Below, piece after piece: positions 31,155 through 37,050 of a stretch of 37,050 bases of DNA (position 1 is the first letter of the stretch; the number at the start of each line of letters is the position of its first letter). Origin of the DNA: Actinomycetota bacterium (GTDB lineage: Bacteria > Actinomycetota > Acidimicrobiia > Acidimicrobiales > Ilumatobacteraceae). The notes beneath the pieces are model-generated. The model was not told the origin of the DNA. It made no database searches and worked only from the letters and a program-made list of their open reading frames with translations. A program made the position numbers and the translations under genes. Where the stretch lies: assembly GCA_005793215.1 (NCBI GenBank), contig SXPV01000031.1, forward strand, positions 1 to 37,050, written 5' to 3'.

Positions 31155-31835
31155 AGGCGTTGTGGCGGCACGGAGCCGAGCGAGATAGTCGGCGCGCGGT
31201 ACCACGATGCCACCAAGACTGGCCAGGTGCGGAGTGTGCCACTGTGCATCGAGCAGCGTCATCTTTGCTGAACGCATGATGTCGACCAATGCCATGAGTG
31301 CAACCTTCGACGCATCACGCGACATGTGGAACATCGACTCACCCGCGAAGAACTTCTTGATGCGCACACCGTAGAGACCACCTACCAACACACCGTCCTC
31401 GTTGTAGGTTTCCACGCTGTGGGCCCACCCCCGATCGTGAAGGTCGCAGTATTGATCGATGAATCGGGGAGTAATCCATACCTTGTCATCGTTGCCTCGT
31501 GAGGCGCAACCGAGCATCACGCGTTCGAAGTTCGTATTGATTCGGATGTGGTAGCGGCGAGCACTTCGGCGCATGGAACGGGTGATCCGCAGACCATCGA
31601 GTGGTATGACGCATCGTTCTGCGGGCGACCACCAGAACAGCACCGGGTCGTCACTGTTCCGTTCCATCGCAAACAAGCCGTGTCGGTACCCGTCGATGAT
31701 GGTGGAGGCATTGAGATCCGCTCCTTGACCAATGAGGTCATCATCCACCGGCCACTGGGAGACATCCGGCCACTCGTATTCACAGTGACCAACCGGTTGC
31801 GGTGTGCGATCCCATCCGCCGGTGGCGCGCAACAA
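31152..31835 (-). CDS. aat: Leucyl/phenylalanyl-tRNA-protein transferase
   Basis: About 227 residues. It adds Leu or Phe from tRNA to N-terminal Arg or Lys of proteins, marking them for ClpS/ClpAP-type degradation. Family motifs in order: DLIGQGADLNASTIIDGYRH, GLFAM, WWSPAERCVIPL, WITPRFIDQYCDLHDRG-AHSVE, LVGGLYGV, FAGESMFHMSRDASKVAL and LLDAQWHTPHLASLGG. The start is uncertain. There is no ATG or GTG at the expected place; TTG 31835 preceded by GGGGAGA gives the usual length (E. coli enzyme 234 residues). The long frame to 32027 would overlap the dehydrogenase gene and is not conserved. It is probably translated from the transcript of the upstream dehydrogenase gene. Confidence 0.85.
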   Translation of the reverse strand: MLRATGGWDRTPQPVGHCEYEWPDVSQWPVDDDLIGQGADLNASTIIDGYRHGLFAMERNSDDPVLFWWSPAERCVIPLDGLRITRSMRRSARRYHIRINTNFERVMLGCASRGNDDKVWITPRFIDQYCDLHDRGWAHSVETYNEDGVLVGGLYGVRIKKFFAGESMFHMSRDASKVALMALVDIMRSAKMTLLDAQWHTPHLASLGGIVVPRADYLARLRAATTP

Positions 31836-31872
31836 TGCGAGATCTCCCCAACGAGATTCGTGGGGACCCGTC

Positions 31873-32730
31873 CTAGTAGACGTAGAAACCAGCCTTGGTT
31901 TTTCGACCGAGACGACCTTGTGCAACCAACTCGCGTAGGCGCGGTCGTGGCGCAAAGTTGTCGTCTCCGAATGACGAGTGCAACGTCTCCAGGATGGAGA
32001 GCGATGTATCGAGTCCAACGAGATCAAGCAATGCGAATGGACCCATAGGGAAATTGCAGCCGCCTTTCATCGCCGTGTCGATGTCCTCCATCGACGCGGT
32101 GCCGTCTTCCAACATGCGAACGGCGTTGTTCAAGTAGGGGAACAGCAATGCATTCACGATGAAGCCGGCACGATCCAACACGTGCACACCCTCTTTGCCG
32201 ATTGCGGCAACGAATGCCGCAGCGCGCGAGATGGTGTCATCACTTGCGGTGATGGGTCGCACAATCTCCACCAGTGGCAGCACTGCCGCCGGGTTGAAGA
32301 AGTGGATACCGCACACTTGGTCGGGACGCTTGGTGACCTTGGCCATTTCCACCACCGCCAACGTGCTGGTGTTGGTGGCAAGAATCGCCGACGGTTTGGC
32401 GATGGCGTCGAGTTCGCGAAACAACGTTTGCTTGGTGTCGAGATCCTCGACGACCGACTCGATGATGATGTCACAATCGGCCACACCGGCGAGTTCCGTC
32501 GTGGAGGAGATGTTGGCAAGGATCCTGTCCCGCTCCGATGCTTCGAGTTTGCCTTTCTCTACCTGTCGGGCGAGGCCTCCAGAGATTTGCTTGAGAGCCG
32601 ATGCAATTGAGGCATCACTGCGTGCACGAATGATGGCTCGAATACCGCCCCGCGCTGCAACCTCGGCGATACCTGCCGCCATGATTCCCGAGCCAACGAT
32701 GCCTATCGAGGATGTCGCCCCATCTGCCAT
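31873..32730 (-). CDS. 3-hydroxyacyl-CoA dehydrogenase (3-hydroxybutyryl-CoA type)
   Basis: A 285-residue NAD(P)-dependent enzyme interconverting 3-hydroxyacyl- and acetoacyl-CoA. The N-terminal Rossmann motif is GIVGSGIMAAG (10-20), with Ala in place of the third Gly of GxGxxG. Catalytic residues are Ser122 (NTST), His143 (HFFNPA) and the Asn of VNALLFPYLNNAVRM. The C-terminal dimer domain has GPFALLDLVGLD and ends GRKTKAGFYVY. The length is that of stand-alone FadB2/PaaH/Hbd, not of the fused FadB. The ATG at 32730 has TACGCT 6 nt upstream. Placed before aat and an Ecm-like mutase, it could serve the ethylmalonyl-CoA pathway or fatty-acid breakdown. Confidence 0.9.
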   Translation of the reverse strand: MADGATSSIGIVGSGIMAAGIAEVAARGGIRAIIRARSDASIASALKQISGGLARQVEKGKLEASERDRILANISSTTELAGVADCDIIIESVVEDLDTKQTLFRELDAIAKPSAILATNTSTLAVVEMAKVTKRPDQVCGIHFFNPAAVLPLVEIVRPITASDDTISRAAAFVAAIGKEGVHVLDRAGFIVNALLFPYLNNAVRMLEDGTASMEDIDTAMKGGCNFPMGPFALLDLVGLDTSLSILETLHSSFGDDNFAPRPRLRELVAQGRLGRKTKAGFYVY

Positions 32731-32736
32731 GACGCG

Positions 32737-32742
32737 AGCGTA
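32737..32742 (-). promoter_or_regulatory. -10 element TACGCT of the hydroxyacyl-CoA dehydrogenase gene
   Basis: TACGCT on the minus strand, 6 nt upstream of the ATG at 32730, with no ribosome-binding site between. Confidence 0.55.
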
Positions 32743-32764
32743 GTGTGTCGGCCGTTTCGGTGAT

Positions 32765-32770
32765 TACCGT
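32765..32770 (+). promoter_or_regulatory. -10 element TACCGT of the phosphatase gene
   Basis: TACCGT lies 8 nt before a GTG at 32779 and about 17 nt before the preferred GTG at 32788, whose AAGGAG ribosome site would be in the short leader. Confidence 0.4.
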
Positions 32771-32787
32771 GAGAAGGAGTGTCAAGC

Positions 32788-33558
32788 GTGAACGTGAACT
32801 CACTGTTGGACGACGATCGCCGCGTCGTACCGCTCTTTGCGGTGCACAACTTCCGTGATCTCGGTGGCTATCCAACGGGAGATGGACGCCACACACGATG
32901 GCGCACGCTGTTTCGTGCCGACGGGCTGTATCGGCTCACGCCCCAGGACGCAAGCGTGGTGGTGAACCTCGGGGTTCGCACGGTGGTCGACCTGCGCACC
33001 AACAACGAAGTGCGTGAACGCGGAACATTCCCCGTGAACGACCATGACGTGGCGTACCACCACCTTCCGATCATCGACGCAACATGGGGCGAAACGCACA
33101 CTCCCGAGTTCGACGACGCCGTCGACTTCTTGGTGTGGGCTTACCGGGTGATGCTGGCAGAGGCTGCTCCTCGATTCGCCGATGCCATCAATCTGTTGTC
33201 GCAGCAGACGGTGCTACCTGCGGTCTTCCACTGCGCTGCCGGAAAGGATCGAACGGGAATTCTGGCTGCACTCGTGTTGGGTCTCGTGGGAGTGGATGAG
33301 ACGATCATCGCTGCCGACTATGGGCTGACACAAACTGCGACCACACGGCTTCGAGCCTGGGCCCGTCAGCATCAGCCAGAGCTTGCAGATCTCTACGACC
33401 GAATGCCGCCGCGATTCACGGCCGCTGATCCGCGTGCGATGGAGGTCATCCTGAACGACATCACCAGCCGTCATGGTTCGGTGCGCAACTACGTGCGTGA
33501 AATTGGAGTGAGCGACGACGCTGTTCGCGCCATGGCTGACGCGCTTACGACTCGCTGA
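32788..33558 (+). CDS. Tyrosine/serine protein phosphatase (PtpB-like)
   Basis: A 256-residue cysteine-dependent phosphatase of the mycobacterial PtpB/Y_phosphatase3 family. NFRDLGG (21-27) and RTVVDLRTNNEVRERG are typical front motifs. The active-site P-loop is HCAAGKDRTG with Cys149 and Arg155; the Lys-Asp in the loop marks the group that can act on phosphotyrosine, phosphoserine or phosphoinositides. No signal peptide is seen. The start is GTG 32788, chosen for AAGGAG at 32774-32779. GTG 32779 is possible if the transcript is leaderless. Its last 14 bp overlap the 3' end of the cyclophilin gene on the other strand. Confidence 0.85.
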   Translation: MNVNSLLDDDRRVVPLFAVHNFRDLGGYPTGDGRHTRWRTLFRADGLYRLTPQDASVVVNLGVRTVVDLRTNNEVRERGTFPVNDHDVAYHHLPIIDATWGETHTPEFDDAVDFLVWAYRVMLAEAAPRFADAINLLSQQTVLPAVFHCAAGKDRTGILAALVLGLVGVDETIIAADYGLTQTATTRLRAWARQHQPELADLYDRMPPRFTAADPRAMEVILNDITSRHGSVRNYVREIGVSDDAVRAMADALTTR

Positions 33559-34384
33559 TGGTGACGCTCTTCAGCACGATGTCGCCAGCCGGTGGAACTC
33601 CATTGGCCGCTGGGTCGGGGTTGAAGAGCGCGCCCATGGCCTTCACTGCGGTGTCGAGGCCGTCGACGACTTCACCGAACAACGAGTAACTCGGCGGCAA
33701 CGAAGCACCGCTGTTGCCGGTGATGACGAAGAATTGGCTGCCGTTGGTGTTGGGGCCGGAGTTGGCCATGGCCAACGAACCGATCTTGTACTCACCGGCT
33801 TGTGGAAGTTCGTCAGCAAAGGAATACCCCGGGCCACCCGTGCCCGTTGCGGTCGGGTCGCCGCATTGCACCACGAAGTCTTCGATCACACGGTGGCACT
33901 TGGTGCCGTCGAAGTACTTCCATCGCGCAAGCGACACGAAGTTGTTCACCGTGCCAGGAGCACGGTCAGACAACAGTCGAACCGAGAACGAACCCTGCGT
34001 GGTGTCGAACGTGGCGACATAGGTCTTGGTTGGGTCGATGCAGAGCTGGTGCGAGTCGGTGAACTCACGACGTTGTTCGGCACTGCCATCGATTGGAGGG
34101 CATGCACTGGTGCCGTACTCGAACGGAATGCTTGCTTGCGCAGCAACGGTGTCCTGCGTGGTGTCGACGGTCTCCTGGGTCGACTCGGTTTCGGTCTCCG
34201 AGACGTCAGTATTGGAGTTGTTCCCGGTGACGAACACGAAGCCGACCAGTGCCACCACCAAAAGAACGACGACGCCAACCTGAGAGCCACGCTTGCGTGC
34301 CTTGCCCTGTTGCTGTCGTCGTGTCACTTGCTCGCGACGAGCCTCACGATTCTTTTTCTGTCGTTCACGCTTTGAGGTTCCCAC
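33545..34384 (-). CDS. Membrane-anchored cyclophilin-type peptidyl-prolyl isomerase
   Basis: 279 residues. A very basic cytoplasmic lead (residues 1-34, Lys/Arg/Gln-rich) precedes one membrane helix (about 35-53), then an acidic Thr/Glu linker and an extracytoplasmic cyclophilin domain (about 115-279). Domain motifs include TTQGSFSVRLL, APGTVNNFVSLA, YFDGTKCHRVIEDFVVQCGDP, GSLAMANSGPNTNGSQFFVI and SLFGEVVDGLD. The substrate-contacting Arg (CHRV) and the QFFV segment are present, so isomerase activity is expected, assisting folding of exported proteins. GTG 34384 is the start; TAGCAT lies 9 nt upstream. It is divergent from lysC. Confidence 0.9.
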   Translation of the reverse strand: MGTSKRERQKKNREARREQVTRRQQQGKARKRGSQVGVVVLLVVALVGFVFVTGNNSNTDVSETETESTQETVDTTQDTVAAQASIPFEYGTSACPPIDGSAEQRREFTDSHQLCIDPTKTYVATFDTTQGSFSVRLLSDRAPGTVNNFVSLARWKYFDGTKCHRVIEDFVVQCGDPTATGTGGPGYSFADELPQAGEYKIGSLAMANSGPNTNGSQFFVITGNSGASLPPSYSLFGEVVDGLDTAVKAMGALFNPDPAANGVPPAGDIVLKSVTISES

Positions 34385-34393
34385 GAGTGGGAA

Positions 34394-34428
34394 ATGCTAC
34401 CTACCCACATATCGTTCGCGGATAGCGT
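34394..34428. promoter_or_regulatory. Divergent -10 elements of the cyclophilin gene and lysC
   Basis: TAGCAT on the minus strand (34394-34399) is 9 nt before GTG 34384, and TAGCGT on the plus strand (34423-34428) is 9 nt before ATG 34438. The spacing is one base longer than elsewhere in the window, so confidence is lower. Confidence 0.3.
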
Positions 34429-34437
34429 TGTTTTGCC

Positions 34438-35700
34438 ATGGCGCTCATCGTGCAAAAGTACGGGGGGACCTCGGTTGCCGACCCCGAGCGCATGCGCAAC
34501 GTGGCTCGCCACATTGCCACGACGCGAGCAGCCGGGCATCAACTGGTGGTGGTGGTCTCAGCGATGGGAAAAGCCACCGACAACTTGCTGCAGCTGGCAC
34601 ATCAGGTGTCGGCAAATCCACCTAGTCGCGAGATGGACATGCTGCTCACCACGGGGGAGCGCATCAGCATGGCGTTGTTGTGCATGGCGCTTCACGACGC
34701 AGGAGTCGACGCCGTGAGCTTCACCGGCTCGCAAGTGGGCATCATCACCGACACCGTTCACACGAAGGCAAAGATCCTCGAAGTGAAGGGCGACCGAGTT
34801 CGTGCAGCCGTAGCCGACAACAAGGTTGCGGTGGTGGCGGGGTTTCAGGGAATCAGCACGGCAAAGGAGATCACCACGCTGGGTCGTGGCGGTAGCGATA
34901 CCACTGCAGTGGCCCTTGCAGCAGCGCTAAAAGCAGACTCATGCGAGATCTACACCGATGTCACCGGTGTTTTTACCGCCGACCCGCGAGTAGTACCGCA
35001 GGCGCGAAAGGTGCAGGTGTTGCAGTTCGACGAGATGCTGGAGATGGCAGGTGCCGGTAGCAAAGTGCTCGCCCTGCGCTCCGTGGAATTCGCCCGCAAC
35101 CATGATGTGCCCATTCACGTGCGATCGAGTTTCACGTGGGAAGAAGGTACATGGGTGGTGGGTCGTCATCACGAAAGGATGAAGAACATGGAAGAGCCAG
35201 TCATCTCCGGAGTCGTCCAGGATGCAAGCGAGTCAAAGATCACCGTGCTTGGTGTCCCCGATCGGCCCGGTGTCTCGGCGGACATCTTCGAAGCGCTTGC
35301 GTTGGCAAACGTGAACGTGGACATGATCGTGCAGAACACGTCAACGTCCGGAACCACCGATATCTCCTTCACCGTGCCGAAGGCCGACGTTGCAACCGCT
35401 GAGCCGATCGTTGAGCGCATCGCACGCGACCTGAAGGCCGGTGGAGTCAACCACGATGACGACATTGCCAAGGTGTCGTTGGTCGGCGCAGGCATGAAGA
35501 CCAGTCCTGGTGTGGCTGCCAAGATGTTTCGCGTCTTGGCCGACAATGGTGTGAACATCGAAATGATTTCCACGTCCACCATTCGTGTTTCCGTGGTGGT
35601 GCGCGCAGCAATGATGCAACGGGCCGTGCAGGCACTGCACACTGCCTTTGGGCTCGACAGTGGCGATAATTACTCCGCACCACTGCCCGAACGCAAGTAA
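34438..35700 (+). CDS. lysC: Aspartate kinase with two ACT domains
   Basis: A 420-residue enzyme phosphorylating aspartate, the first step to lysine, threonine, methionine and diaminopimelate. KYGGTSV (7-13) starts the kinase fold. [27 protein letters not shown] and [13 protein letters not shown] complete the active site. Two ACT domains follow (about 268-335 and 345-415), with the effector-site patterns [12 protein letters not shown] and [14 protein letters not shown]. Length equals the Corynebacterium enzyme, which is feedback-inhibited by lysine plus threonine; the same is expected here by homology. Codons 248 and 251 are in-frame ATGs behind AAAGGA, matching the usual place of the separate beta-subunit start. 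asd lies downstream beyond one methyltransferase gene. Confidence 0.95.
   Translation: MALIVQKYGGTSVADPERMRNVARHIATTRAAGHQLVVVVSAMGKATDNLLQLAHQVSANPPSREMDMLLTTGERISMALLCMALHDAGVDAVSFTGSQVGIITDTVHTKAKILEVKGDRVRAAVADNKVAVVAGFQGISTAKEITTLGRGGSDTTAVALAAALKADSCEIYTDVTGVFTADPRVVPQARKVQVLQFDEMLEMAGAGSKVLALRSVEFARNHDVPIHVRSSFTWEEGTWVVGRHHERMKNMEEPVISGVVQDASESKITVLGVPDRPGVSADIFEALALANVNVDMIVQNTSTSGTTDISFTVPKADVATAEPIVERIARDLKAGGVNHDDDIAKVSLVGAGMKTSPGVAAKMFRVLADNGVNIEMISTSTIRVSVVVRAAMMQRAVQALHTAFGLDSGDNYSAPLPERK
35174..35190 (+). promoter_or_regulatory. Internal ribosome site and start for a LysC beta subunit
   Basis: AAAGGA (35174-35179) is followed by in-frame ATGs at 35179 and 35188; the second has 8-nt spacing and would give a 170-residue protein made of the two ACT domains. 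Corynebacterium and Bacillus lysC genes use such an internal start to make the beta subunit. Confidence 0.5.
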
Positions 35701-35703
35701 GTG

Positions 35704-37050
<1,347 letters not shown>

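Overview
The window looks like chromosomal DNA from a GC-rich actinobacterium, most probably class Acidimicrobiia (an Ilumatobacter-like lineage). This is inferred from gene content: a WhiB regulator, a SenX3/RegX3-type two-component system beside PhoU and polyphosphate kinase, a DUF2342 zincin-like protein, a DUF4916 Nudix-like protein, an AAA+/VWA pair resembling the mycobacterial Rv0958/Rv0959 pair, many GTG/TTG starts, and a TANNNT -10 box 6-8 nt upstream of many start codons. No rRNA, tRNA, CRISPR array, insertion sequence or prophage is visible. Thirty-six protein genes fill nearly everything; no stretch over 300 bases lacks a gene.

Layout. 1-4006: edge of an MFS-like transporter, an aldehyde dehydrogenase (gabD type), the stub of a fasciclin domain, a DoxX-like membrane protein, a degenerate Nudix-like protein, a small Arg-rich protein and an Nei/Fpg DNA glycosylase. 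4026-8298 (minus): a MacB/LolD-type ABC exporter and a short-chain dehydrogenase. 8388-13790: an 1800-residue secreted protein with two complete subtilisin domains. 13914-17945: an AAA+ (MgCh/MoxR-like) ATPase and a VWA protein, with a class III nucleotide cyclase on the opposite strand between them. 18066-18552: whiB and tatA. 18569-25348: a phosphate/polyphosphate block with ppx (minus), a small unknown protein, ppk, phoU, senX3 and regX3. 25345-29149: DUF2342 protein (minus), then moaE, a small membrane protein, mreB, a CrtO-like acyltransferase and a LysM protein in one tight run. 29168-32730 (minus): a 3-hydroxyacyl-CoA dehydrogenase, aat and an ethylmalonyl-CoA-mutase-like B12 enzyme. 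32788-34384: a tyrosine phosphatase converging on a membrane-anchored cyclophilin. 34438-37050: lysC, a methyltransferase and the start of asd.

How the genes work together. The clearest functional unit is phosphate control: Ppk makes and Ppx degrades polyphosphate, and PhoU-SenX3-RegX3 senses phosphate. Four 11-bp-phased GTTCA-type repeats upstream of phoU form a candidate PHO box through which RegX3 could control its own operon. lysC and asd are the first two steps of the aspartate pathway, and an internal start in lysC suggests alpha and beta subunits from one gene.

Most notable observations: (1) a double-protease architecture I9-I9-S8-Fn3(x5)-PPC-like-Fn3-S8 with both triads intact; (2) pervasive TANNNT-N6-8-start spacing implying leaderless mRNAs, in several cases with the upstream gene's stop codon built into the -10; (3) the PHO-box array; (4) a cyclase gene nested between the two halves of an AAA+/VWA chaperone-like pair. 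All function calls come from reading the sequence; no database search was run.
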